This document shows, one piece after another, positions 8,642 to 20,024 of a stretch of DNA of 64,000 nucleotides. Source of the stretch: Lactarius indigo. Taxonomy: Eukaryota > Basidiomycota > Agaricomycetes > Russulales > Russulaceae. Every line of letters begins with the position of its first letter. Position 1 is the stretch's first letter. A model generated the notes under the pieces. That model did no database searches. It worked only from the letters and a program-made list of their open reading frames with translations, and was not told the origin of the DNA. A program made the position numbers and the translations under genes. Where the stretch lies: NCBI GenBank assembly GCA_025766275.1, contig JAFKAC010000048.1, positions 372,001-436,000 on the forward strand. Direction: 5' to 3'.

Positions 8642-9400
8642 ATGGGGAAGTAGGCATATGAGTAGTGGTGGAATGAAGGAGAAGGGGATGACTTTCTTCG
8701 GTAGCGACACTACTCATTTTAATCTGTGGGTTGCGCGCTTGTGTCTCCTGATATAGTTGGAGTGCTTCCAGCGCAAAGACATCATCTTTGTTGACCCACT
8801 GATTCTCTGAGTTGGGGTATCCCTTCCATTTGATGAGGTACTGAAGGTGCTTCCCTCTGCCAAAGTGCCGGGTGTCTAGAACTGCCTCGACCTCGTATTC
8901 TTCTTCTCCATCAATCAGCTCTGGCGGCGGCCATGTGAAGTTTTCCCCATGGAAGGGAGTTTGTTTGTACGGCGTGAGCAAATCAATGTGGAACACTGGA
9001 TGGATGCTCCACTGCATGGGAAGTTCCAGTCGATAGTTGTAGGGGGACATCACCTGTATCACCCAAAAAGGTCCGTGGCATCACGCTGCTAATTTCGCCG
9101 TTGGTTGATTTGTTCGAAGGTGCCTGCCTTCTAGCCATACGAGGTCACCATCCTTGAACCTGGGCATATCTCTATTGCGCACCCACGCTTCTTGTGCCTT
9201 TTTCATGAGGCGTTGGGCAGTTTCTCTAGCTTCTTTGAGCAGTGTCAGCCTTGCAGTCACCTGTGGTAAAGGGGATGGCTTATCGGTCCAATCAGCGTGT
9301 GGATCATAGCCCATCAGAAGCTGAAATGGTGATTGTTTGGTGTGCTCATGGGGCCAGTTGTTGTGCGCCAATTCTGCTATAGGTAGATAAGCAGTCCAGT
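8642..9400 (-). pseudogene. Element D pol fragment: integrase C-terminus and chromodomain
   Basis: Encodes the end of integrase (AHNNWPHEHTKQSP; LEGRHLRTNQPTAKLAA; LELPMQWSIHPVFHIDLL) and the chromodomain ([18 protein letters not shown]). There is a nonsense codon near 9080. Pol homology resumes at 9856 beyond a solo LTR. Confidence 0.9.
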
Positions 9401-9855
9401 TGTAACGTCGTCACGGCGTTAGCTCGACTTGAGTTTCGGTAAGGCGACTTTGCAACTTAGCTGGTCACGCCCTAAGGCATATGGCACGAAGGCAACTTCT
9501 AGATGTTCGAAGACACTAGTATAACTGCGGCACTCTATCCTGAGTAGAGGCGAGACTTCCGAATGTTAGAACAGAGAAGTGACGATTGAAGAAGACCAAG
9601 ATGGCGTATCTTGGTCTTCTGCAGCTACCTTAAATACAAGAAGAGCAGGCTTTCAAGCGCTGCTATGAGTCACTGTAATGTAGCGTCCAATGTATCGTGT
9701 AAGTACCGCAATCCTAGTACTACTACTACCTGTACTAGGGTCGAGTCATCTCCCAATGCCTAACTCCTATTGTAAACTCCGAGTCCGTGACTAATCTACC
9801 TTACTGCCATAGTCACAACCAGTACAGTAAGGGTTCAATTCGCGCAACCGTAACA
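9401..9855 (-). repeat. Solo LTR in element D integrase, TSD ccagt
   Basis: A 455-bp family-1 LTR of the same subtype as element A's, flanked by ccagt at 9396-9400 and 9856-9860. The integrase reading resumes across it. No internal element sequence remains. Confidence 0.93.
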
Positions 9856-12708
9856 CCAGTCGTCTTGTCGCTCGTTCACCCAGAAGCGCAGGTATTGTTC
9901 TAGCCACTGGTTCGTTCTCTCTGACTGTCCGTCAGTGTGTGGGTGGTACGCGGTTGATACATTCTGTTGGACCCCTAGGATCCGGCACGCTTCTCATATG
10001 AATTTTGATGTGAATTGCGGGTCTCAGTTGCTGATGGTTTTGCGTGGTAACCCGAATTGTTTAAAGACGTGATTCATGTACAGGGTCACTGTCTCCTCCA
10101 CCGTGATTTCTTCCTTACACAGTATGAATATTGAGGCTTTACTGCAGTCGTGATCAGTGACCGTGAGGATGCTGTCATACCCCTTAGACACTGGTAGTTT
10201 GGTGATGAAGTCTACTGCCACGGTTTGAAACGGGGTCGCTTCGAGGACAGGCATAATAGGGTGGAGTGCCGCTTGGATGGGGTGTGTGTTGACTTTATTC
10301 TGTTGACATTCAGCGCATCCCTTCACGTATTTGTATACATCCCATCACAGTCACAGCCACCAGTAGTGTCGTTCCATGATTCTTTGCGTTCTCGTGATTC
10401 CCAGGTGTCCATGGATTGGTAGGTCATGGTGGTCATGTATCAGCACTCGTTGTGTGGATGTGGGTCCCATGATTACGAACCTGCCATCCTTGTACCATTC
10501 TCTGTTGATCTTCTTCAGCTGGTGAGGGTCCACCCATTGTCTAATAACCGTTTTGTCTTGTTGGTGTTGGGGTTGTTGGAGGTTTGGGTTGACAGTAAGG
10601 GTTCTCGCAGTATTGAGTGCCCTTACAAAAACTTCCGGCAGTAGTATGACTACCTGTTTGTTGTCGGCGACTCCTTGATCGTAGTCGGGCTGTCTTGACA
10701 GCGCATCCGCCCTACCATTGTTCTTTCCTTTGATGTGGTGGATCTCAAAGTCATATTCGGACAGCTCCAACACTTCTCTCGCAACACGTCGACTGATCTT
10801 CTGTGGTGTTTTCCAGTACTGCAGGTTGAGGTGGTCAGAGAAGATTTTAATCTTGTGGGGGGCTCCTGCTAGTAGCGGTCTCCAGTTGTGTAGGGCTTTG
10901 ACTATCGTGAGTAGTTCCAGGTCATAGATGTCATAGTTCCTCTCTGCTTCCGATAATGTCGCAGAGTAGTAGCCTATCGGGTGTTTCTTTCCATCAGCTT
11001 TTCATTGTAACAATACAGCTCCCACCGCATAGCCAGAGGCATCGACTTCCAGCTCAAACGGGTCTTGAAGTACCGGGTGGGCTAGTACTGGTTCTTCTGT
11101 TACTAGCTGTTTGAGTGTGTTGAATGCCTTATCTTCTTTGCTTGTCCATTTCCATTCTGAGTCCTTGCACATTAGATTGTTGAGAGGTTTGGCGTGTGTT
11201 GCGAAACCGTGAATGAAAAGCTGGTAAAAGTTGCAGAACCCTAAGAAGGACTGTACATCTTTGACTTTGGTTGGCATAGGCCAGTCCCTGATTCCCTGAA
11301 CTTTTACAGGGTCCATGCGCGTTACCCCCCTTTCAAGGATTACCCCCAGGTAATCCATTCGTGGTTGGTGGAATAGGCATTTCTCCAGCTTGAAGTACAG
11401 GTCATGCTCCCGCGCCACACGCAGGACGTCCTTAACCGCAGCAGAGTGGGCAGCTAGATCATGATTGAAGTGAGTGGCTATTCCGATGTCATCCATGTAG
11501 ACATGTATTGTGGTGCCCAAACGGTTGTGCTTCGCGATGGTATTCTGATAAATGTGGTTCATCATCGCCTGGAATGTTGCCAGGGAGTTCATGAGGCCGA
11601 AAAACATGACTGTGGGTTCAAAGAGACCAAATTTCGTTTTGAAAGCCACCTTCTCCTGATCCCCATCGCAGATGTGTATGTTGTTATACCCCCAGCAGAT
11701 GTCCAACTTTGTGTAAATGTGGGCATTGCTGAGGTCCAAGATCAGGTCTTGGATGAGGGGCAACAGGTACTGGTTGCGGATAGTGTAGGAGTTGATAACC
11801 TGGTAGTCCTGTACCGGGTGTAGTTTTCCATCCTTCTTTTTGATAAAGAAAAAGGATGATGCGTATGGGGATATGGATGGGTGCAAATACCCTTGTTGAA
11901 GTTTTTTGTCTAGAAATTCTTTCAGTTCGCTTTCTTCCTTTTGCGTCATGGGATAGATCTTGCAGTCGATGGTGGCCGGCGCAGATGGTTTGAAGTCAAT
12001 CGCATGATCCCAGGGTCTGGCTGGGGGGAATTGGTGAGAGGCTTGCTCATCAAACAATTGGTGGAATTCGTGGTATTCCGCGGGGAGTGTGGCAGCTGTT
12101 TGTTGTTGCTTTGCTTGTATAGCTAGTTCTGTAGAGGTCGTGGCGCATGTGAAAGTTTCCTCCTGCAATTCTTGAAGGATTTCTTCTTTTTCGGCCGTGA
12201 TTAAGGCTCTAGTGGTGGTGGTTGTGAGCAGTGTCTCTTTGGTGGCCAGCACGACTGGCTGCATGTCGGGGTGTATGGTAGCGTTGGCCCAGTTGATGCT
12301 GGGTTCAAACGTGCTTAGCTGTGGGTAGCCCAGTACCATGTCTTCGTTTCCCAGGTCTGTAACCAGAAAGGTCATCTTTTTGATCTGTTGGCATGTTTTC
12401 ACCTCTAGGTTAACGTAATGAGTGATTAACCCAGCTTTGTTTTCTGTATTGTCTATGTTCCATATCTTGCAAGGCGTGTCTAGGCATTGCACCGGGATTC
12501 CAGCCTGGGCTGCCATACTTGGTCAGATAAAGTTGTTGGTTGCTCCAGAGTCGACCAGAGCATGGGTTTCAGTCGTTTTGTAATTCGTGTGGACAGTCAC
12601 TGGAATTCGCAAAGATCGATGGTGAGTGGTTACTATTACAGAATTACATTTTAAAGCCCTCACCCAGACTGATGGGTTCAGGCGTCCCAAAAACCCTCTT
12701 TTCCCCAT
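9856..12708 (-). pseudogene. Element D pol: protease, RT, RNase H, integrase core
   Basis: Protease DSGAT near 12530, RT with YMDD, RNase H (VDASGYAVGAVLL near 11030) and integrase zinc-finger and core segments are all in one frame but separated by nonsense codons (for example near 11001, 10350 and 10020). Arg-to-Cys/His/Gln changes are dense in the RT relative to elements A and F. It is not functional. Confidence 0.9.
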
Positions 12709-14723
12709 AGGTCTTGAAGAATGAGGTCCTTTACCTCATCTGTGCTGTTGGCTACTTGCGTAAGCCATTCCTTTGCTTGCTCCCCAGCAGTTTTTACTGT
12801 AGCTGCATTTATTTGTGGTGCAGGCGTTATGCTGGGTGCCAGGGACATATATCCTGGCAGGGATGGTTTGTATTGTGATACTGGCCCTTGTGCGTATCTG
12901 GTGGTTTTGGTCATTCTACTGCTTGTCAGGGCGTTGGGAAACCATGTCCCCTGTGCTCGTGGGTGTGGACAGTTTTGTGAGAGGTGGCCTGGTGTGTGAC
13001 AATTATAACAAAGGACGTTCCTTAGGTCCCTTCTTGATCCGCCTCTTCCCCTCCCTTGTGCACCTGGTCCTCCACGCAGTGGGAACAGCGGCTGGGGCCA
13101 CGTGTAGTGCGGTTTTCCGTAGTCGATTTCTTCTGATCCTGCGAGTCATACTTGCGTGTGATCAGCAGATGTGTCCATCGCCCATGGGTTAGTTTGTGGT
13201 AGGTTTTGCGGGAGTGTCCATCTGGTGTTCCCACTCTGCTTCTTTGGCTGCATTGATGTATTTTTGTGCTCATTGAGCCTGGCCTTGAGGTGAATATAGT
13301 TTTTCTGTCTTTTGAGGACAGCTCACTTCCAGTCATTGAATGTGACTGGGTCGTCAAATTGAAATGCATTTTTGAAGAGCTCCTTGGGCAGCCCTGATGT
13401 GAAGAGGTCAATGGTTTGTGGTTCATTGAGGTGGTAGTGAGCCTTCCGCGTGAGCTGTTTGAAGTCATTTACGTACTTATCAATGTCCTCTCCCACCATT
13501 TTATACCCTTTTCACAATATCGCTTGGGCTTGTTCTCGTTCGAGCGTGTTTTCGAACCACTGGCTGAAGCCATCTGCTACGGCCTCCCACAGCTCTCTTG
13601 TGTAGGGGCTGATTCCTTGTTGTATTTGCTGATTGAGCCAATTCAGGAAGGACAGAACCCATTCGCTGACTGCCCCCCCTTTGATGTAGGATAGGAATAG
13701 GAGGCACCTCCTATAGTCATTTCACATGATGGGGGTGTCCAGATTCATGCCCCAGTAGACATGCCACTGCATCAGAAATTGGTCCACTTTGAGTCTGTCT
13801 CCGTCAAAGATAGAAGGGGGCTCACTGGTCAATTTTTCGTTGTGATGCCCACCACCTCCGCCACCTCCGCCACCTCCTCCGCCACCTCCTCCGCCTCCTC
13901 CAGGTGGTCCAGCAGGTGGCCCTCGTGGGGGTTCAGTTTGTCATATATCAAAGGGGATTCCTCCCCCTGGTGGTGGTGGTGGGTTCCCGTCAGGTCCCCC
14001 TATGCCGGGCGGCAGTTCTAACGTGGGTTGTCTTCCCGACGGAGGATCTCCTCGGTCGGACCCTATTGCTCTGAATATGGCGGCATCATCGGCGGTCATC
14101 CGTGTTCTGGTCTCTGGGTTGATGGGCATGAGGATTTCCCTCGCCTCTGCTCGTATTGCATGTGATTCCTCCAGTGCCACTTCTTCCATTGCTTGCGTGA
14201 TAGTTGCCATCAGTGCTGGCAAGCATACGTGAATTGGTTCGGGTTCTGTGATATGAGCAGACTCAGCTCGTTCTATGAGATGCTCTTGTATTGCTCCTAT
14301 ACTGCTTTCGGTATGTTCTGGCTGTCATTCATCGCCTTGTTCTTCACTTTGGGAGTTTTTGTCGGTTACAGCCTCCCTGGTGGTGTGCTCCCTTACTTGT
14401 CCGTCGATGGGACCCCAATCTGTGTGGCTATTGAGTTCTCGCACGTCGATATTGCAGTGGTACCTTGGTCCAGCTGGTCGTACTATGTCCCAGCAAGAGT
14501 CTATTGGGTTCCACATAACTTCTGTCCAGCACAAATGGTCGAAGTTGAACTCAACTGGTCAGAACCATGTAGGTCCATTGAACTCTACGAAGTATCCTGT
14601 CTCTTCTTGTCGTTCTCTCCAACTAGCCGCTCCTAAGAAGTGTGTGGGTACGTTTCAATCTCCCCTTCGGGTTAGTGTATATGGACGGAAGCTCGTCCAC
14701 TGGTCTTGGGTTGTTATGGCCAC
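12678..14723 (-). pseudogene. Element D gag
   Basis: Runs from the conserved GTG at 14723 (20 nt from the LTR) to a TGA at 12678. Capsid segments, a Pro/Gly-rich linker and the C-terminal VANSTDEVKDLILQDLWGKE motif are recognisable, with several internal stops. Both slippery heptamers, GGGAAAA and GGGTTTT, survive just before the stop. Confidence 0.85.
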
Positions 14724-14742
14724 AGTGAGATCTTGGTCTTAA

Positions 14743-15234
14743 TGTAACGTCGTCACAATGTTAGCTCAACTTGAGCTAGATGAAGCGGTAACAACTTAGC
14801 GAATAGCCACAATGGCTTGAAGGCCTGTGCCCTTGTTAAGTGAATGCACGGAGGCACACCAACAAGTTGTAGATCTGTTGATGATAGATAGGAACTGTGA
14901 GATGGAAAGGTGAGTCCTGAGAAGATTGTCCGATAGGGAGAAAGGAAACAAGTGACAATTCAAGAAGACCAAGATGGCGTATCTTGGTCTTCACAGGCCA
15001 TCTTAAATACAAGTTGAGCAGGCTTACAAGTGCTGCTATGAGTCACAGTAGTAGCATCCAACGTATCGCAGAAACAGAGCAAACCCTAATACTACTACTA
15101 CTAGTATGTGGGTCAAGTCAGAGTCTCAGTCAGCAATCACCTGCAATTGCCTATCGTACTACATTGTAAAGGCCTAAGGCCATGAGTCCGTGACTAATCT
15201 ACCTTACCGCCATAGTCACAACTGGTACAGTAAG
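14743..15234 (-). repeat. 5' LTR of element D, main part
   Basis: Family-1 LTR beginning tgtaac and interrupted at 15234/15235 by element C after gtaag. The remaining 43 bp of this LTR are at 22174-22216, after the duplicated gtaag. Confidence 0.92.
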
Positions 15235-15653
15235 TGTCACGCCACTGCCGGGGCGTGCGTCTGTTCTGTAACAGGTCCTGCCTTAGGCAAAGGATACTGA
15301 GTCGACCCGCTGCTGAGCAGAACGGCATCTAAGTTCAATGGGTGTTCCTTGATATAGCTCAAGGTAACAAGGCTTCAGAGAAGAGGACTGTGGTAGAGAA
15401 GAGAGGAAAGTGCTGAGGGAACTAGACAGTATATTGACGAAGCCAAAGCTAAGGACATATAGGGTACGCTACAGGGTTTATATAGCTAGTGTCCAGGGGT
15501 GCCAGCGAGGCAATACAATGCCAGCAAGGCAACTGCCAGCAAGACAACTGCCAGCAAGACAACTGCCAGCAAGACAACTGCCAGCAAGACAAAGAAGTGA
15601 AGGAAGAATGGAAAGGAAGGGAAGGAGAGGAAAAATATGGGGCGTTCATGACA
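15235..15653 (-). repeat. 3' LTR of element C (419 bp)
   Basis: Ends are tgtcac and atgaca. Five tandem ~15-bp units (ccagcaagacaactg type) lie near 15530-15600. The polypurine tract is just inside at 15654-15667 (agaacaggggtaa on the minus strand). Confidence 0.93.
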
Positions 15654-15664
15654 TTACCCCTGTT

Positions 15665-18600
15665 CTAAGAGGTGACTCCCACGTCACCAAGTCGAATGGC
15701 GTCTGGATGCATGTCATGGAACGCCTGGATAAGGTCGGGGGTGTGGACATTGCTGTGGGCTTCCCAAGTGTTGTCTGCGGCAGGGTATCCTTTCCACTTA
15801 ATGAGGTACTGGAGTTGGTGGCGTCGTCTTCGCGAATCACGAATTTCTTCGACCTCATACTCTTCCTCCCCATCGATAAGGTCAGGGGCTGGCCGTGAGA
15901 AGTTCGGGCCATGTTCGGTAGTTTCGTTGTAAGGGAGTAGAAGGGATGCATGGAAGACATTATGGATCTTCCATGTCGATGGAAGTGCCAGCTGATAGAC
16001 GACGTGAGAAACGACCTTAGTAATGGGGAATGGGCCATAGCGTTTGGGTGCCAGTTTAGCGGTGGGGTGTGACGTGGTGAGGTTCTTCGCCTCCAGCCAA
16101 ACGAGGTCGCCTTCTTTGTAGGGAACGAAGGAAGCAGGGATTTTGGTAGTCATCTCCTGAGCTGCCTTGATGCCCTGTTGTGCTAGCGCACGTAAATCTG
16201 AAACTGCAGTGAGCCGCTCGTTGACAGATGGGGCAACTTGGTTGGTTAGATGAGTGCCAGGGGTGCGAGGGGTGTGTCCCATGAGAAGTTCGAATGGGGT
16301 GCGGCGTGTGGTGGCATTTGGCCAGCTGTTGTGTGCAAACTGGGCAGAGGGGAGCCAGTCTACCCAATCTGTCTGTCGTCCGTTACAGAAGAAGCGCAGG
16401 TATTGTTCCAACCACTGGTTGGATCGCTCCGATTGTCCGTCTGTCTGTGGGTGATAGGCAGTTGAAATGTTCTGTGTGATCCCCAGGGATTTGCACAGTT
16501 GCCGAGAGAAGGCAGAGGCGAAGCGGGGGTCTCGGTCAGTGATAACGCGAGTGGGTAGTCCAAAGTGGGGGTAGACGTGTCGGTGATAAAGTGCTGCTAC
16601 TCCGGGGCCATCGATCGACTCTTTGCAAGGGATGAACAGTGTCCCCTTGGTGCAATCGTGGTCCGTAATTGTCAATATGGAGTCAAACCCATGAGAGAGG
16701 GGGAGTTTGGTGATAAAATCCATAGTCACTGTTTCAAACGGTCGTGCTGAGGGGTTGGTGGTAATTGGAAAAGGTGGGGGTCGTGGCCGATGGGAAATAG
16801 CTTTGTTTGCCTGGCAAGCAGCGCAGCCTTTAACGTAGGCTATGATAGTGTTTCGCATTCCTGGCCACCAGTAGTCGTGTGAAACCAGGGCGTGTGTGTT
16901 AGCGATTCCTGGGTGGCTGGCGCTAGGGGAGTCATGATAAAGGGAAATTACCCCCCTCCGAAGACCGGGGTCTTCCACGACCACGAGGCGGTCGGCATGC
17001 CACCAGGAAGCATCAGAAAAGGAGAGTTCGTAAGCGTCTTTCCAGCGCAGAATAGTGGAGATGTGTGACTGTTGGAGGGTGCGGACATCCTGCTCAAGAG
17101 AGGAAAGCTGGGCAGCATGGGCAAAAAGGTGCGTGGGAAGGACAGTGATGTCATGGTTGTCGGTAGAACCATCATCATGGTCGGGCCGACGAGAGAGAGC
17201 ATCAGCACGGTTAGTGGCGCCAGGTTTGTGGATAAGTTTAAGATTGTATTCCCCAAGCAGGGGGATGTATCGGGCGACGCGTCAGTTGATTTTATGAGGT
17301 TGTTTATAGTACTGGAGGTTCGCGTGATCTGTATAAATAGTGACGGGGTGTGGGGAGCCAAGGAGGAAGTGTCGCCACTCCTTGAGAGCGGTGATGACAG
17401 CGAGCAGTTCACGATCGTGAATGTCATAGTTACGCTCAGCCTCATTAAACGTCTTAGAGTGGTAAGCGACCAGTCGAAGCTTGTTGTTAGCATCACGCTG
17501 GTACAGGATACTGCCTGTGGCGAAAGCGGAGGCATCAACTTCGACTTCGAAGGGGGCGCTCAGGTTAGGTTGCCAAAGGACCAGAGTGCTGGTAAGAATG
17601 TCAACAAGTTTATTGATAGCATCAGTGCACTCAGGCGTCCAGACAAAGGGGGAATCCTTTTTGAGGAGATTAGTGAGTGGTCGGGCAATGTTGGCAAAGC
17701 CTGGGATGAAGGGTCGTTGGTAGCCAAAGATGCCTAGAGTGCTGCGCACTTGTTTGACTGTTTTGAGAGTGCGAGGCCAGTCTCTAAGTCCAGCGAGTTT
17801 AGCAGGGTCGGCTTCGATTTTGTCGCCTTCGAGGATGAGGCCAAGATATTCAACCCATCGCGCCTCAAAGGTACACTTTTCGGGTTTAAGGAAGAGGCTT
17901 TCTCGTTCTAATATGTCAAGCACCTCATGGACGATAGAGCGGTGAAGAGGGAGGTCGTCTGGAGTGGCAATGAGGATATCGTCCATATAGTCAAAGACGT
18001 AGCGGCGACTCGCTGCCTTCAGTTGGGTACGCAAGATCGTGTCCATCATAGCCTGAAAGGTGGAAGGGGAATTTGTCAGTCCAAAGAACATGACGCGTGG
18101 TTCGAATAGTCCTTCTTCCGTTTTGAAGGCTGCTTTCCATTCGTCACCCTCCTTAATTCGTACGTTATTGTATCCCCATCTGATGTCAAACTTGGTATAG
18201 AGGCGGCTGCCTCTAAGACCTTCGGTGAGGGTTTTAATGAGGGGGAGGGGGTACGTATTGCGAATAGTATGTTGGTTCAAGCGTCGATAGTCTTGAACAG
18301 GTCGCAGTTTTCCGTCCTTCTTTTTAATAAAGAAAAAGGGGCTGGCATATGGAGAATGCGATGGGCGAATGTATTGCTTTGCCAAGTGTTCGTCTAGGAA
18401 TTTTCGTAATGCCCCTCGTTCATCCTTAGTCAGGGGATACACTTTACAGTCGAGGGTGGCAGGTGCGTCTGGGGCGAGTTCAATCGCGTGGTCCCAGTCA
18501 CGTGATGGTGGGAAACGTTGAGACTCTGCTTCGGAAAACACCTTGATGTGGTGACGATATTCGGCGGGAATTGAATCCTCAGTCATCTTTTCCTTGTCTT

Positions 18601-18682
18601 TATTCGCCTCGATGGCCCATCGCTGGGCCATATTCGTGCTGAATTGCGCTGTGAGCCCGACTTGCGGGGGAGCGTCCGGCAC
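15665..18682 (-). pseudogene. pol: Element C Pol: RT, RNase H, integrase, chromodomain (one stop)
   Basis: One continuous frame broken only by a TGA at 17282-17284, where the sister proteins have Arg (KIS/NR-RVAR). RT shows RRYVFDYMDD; RNase H shows VDASAFATG and YTDHANLQY; integrase shows the zinc-finger end CAACQ, core TMDFITKLPL, VITDRDPRF and DGQSERSNQWLEQY; the chromodomain near the end has [16 protein letters not shown]. It stops at 15665 directly before the polypurine tract. One C-to-T change of a CGA codon would explain the stop. The N-terminal side adjoins the non-homologous segment, so the true junction with protease is unclear. Confidence 0.9.
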
Positions 18683-18699
18683 CGGGATCCTGTCAGGAC

Positions 18700-19406
18700 C
18701 GCACCGGGCCGATGGCCCGGGGGAGTCGTCTCGCCTCAGCGCGAGCGATCCTCAACACTAATTTTTGGACTACGGCCTTCGGCCGTTACTATACCAGTGT
18801 GGTTTAACTTCGTATTGATCAATGTCGTTGTTAGGATACGTTCTCGGATCAAGCGCGAGCACGCCGAGCCCGACGTCACAAGGGCCACGGCCACATACCC
18901 TCTTAACTCGCAACCTCAATTCCTTCGTTCCACGTTCGGTTTCGGCTTCGGTCTTCGTTTCCGTATGATCTCATGATGAGTAGTTATGACCTTTTGCCTC
19001 AATTGAGAGGCCCTACGATATACTTACCTTACGACGCGCTCACACATGTTTGATGGCTTGTGATTACTTACGACTCGTATTTACAAATAAACAAAAAACC
19101 TAGTAGTATAAAGTGTATGGATTCAGACTGGAATGTACAATCACCTTGTTGTTCTCGAAAATCCGTCCGACTTTCAGCTGCGCTTCACTATCTATTTGAC
19201 TCACTCATCTCGTCCTCCCGTTCTAGCTCGGGTCCGCGTGTCACCTCCGTGTCACGTGTAACGCGTCACACTCCTGTCGTGTTATTAATTCGTGCCTCGG
19301 ATTGTCCCCTCTTCTGGTATTCTGATATGCAGCTCATCTCCAGCTTCCCAGGGGTCGACAGCATCAACGAGCGACCGCCACTCGTTAAAAGCGGCGGCTC
19401 TTACGA
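18700..19406 (-). other. Unexplained ~700-bp segment between protease and RT of element C
   Basis: The protease frame ends in TAG here and the RT frame only opens again near 18750. The sequence between has no counterpart in other elements of the window and stops in all pol-compatible frames. An 8-bp motif (cttacgac, plus strand) occurs at 19028, 19067 and 19400. A minus-strand stretch from about 19420 to 19280 can be read as roughly 45 codons (AVDPWEAGDELHI). It may be an inserted non-autonomous element or captured sequence; I could not find ends. Confidence 0.4.
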
Positions 19407-20024
19407 CTAGGTATGGTGATATGGTCTGATGTTGACTTTTTCTGTTGCAGGACTCGTTGTTTGCGTCCGATCGTCAATCGGCTTCGTTTCCGGGTCACAG
19501 GGGTCGTTCTGAACCACGAATGCGTCTCCCCTATTAGGGGCTTCGTCTTGGATCGTGGTAGATCGGCGCGCTGTAGGTGTGAGGAGGGTGGACAGGTAAA
19601 GGGGTTCTGGGGTGAGTACTCCTTGTTTCCAGTCGATTGTGGGTTCGAATTGCTGAAGCCAGGGATACCCTAGTAGGATATCGTTGTTTCCTAGATCTGT
19701 AATATAAAATCGTTGGATCGTTTGTCGATTTCCAAGTCGTACTTTCAATGCAACATATTTGTCGATTCGTCCTGCGCGGTTTTCGGTACCATCGACATTC
19801 CGAATTGTTTGAGCCATGGTAAGTTGTCGTGTAGGAAGTTGTAGTCGTTGAGCGACTCTGGAGTGAATGAAGTTTTCGGTTGCGCCGCTGTCGACGAGCG
19901 CGATTTCGGCCGTTTCACAAGTAGATTGAAAGGTGACTGATATTTGCAGGCTATTTTGTCGGCATACATACATGCTGTCTACTTTGAAGGCTCGAACCCA
20001 GGCCGTGGGATTCGAGCTGGCTAA
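19407..20024 (-). pseudogene. Element C protease segment (5' part of pol)
   Basis: In the -1 frame relative to gag. The frame is open from within the gag end (NPTAWVRAF, matching the NPSVWVRAL of family 1) through the aspartic protease (ALVDSGATENFI) to a conserved DILLGYPWLQQF segment. It ends at a stop where the unexplained segment begins. The slip may occur at G GAT TTT immediately before the gag TAG (20021), similar to but not identical with the classic heptamer. Confidence 0.82.

Noticed and set aside
15525..15600. CRISPR-like regularly spaced repeats
   Set aside because: The units are directly tandem with no spacers and belong to an LTR minisatellite in a eukaryotic genome.
19075..19399. 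A 325-bp hAT-type insertion flanked by 8-bp cttacgac
   Set aside because: The same 8-mer occurs a third time nearby and the supposed ends show no inverted repeats, so the call is not secure.
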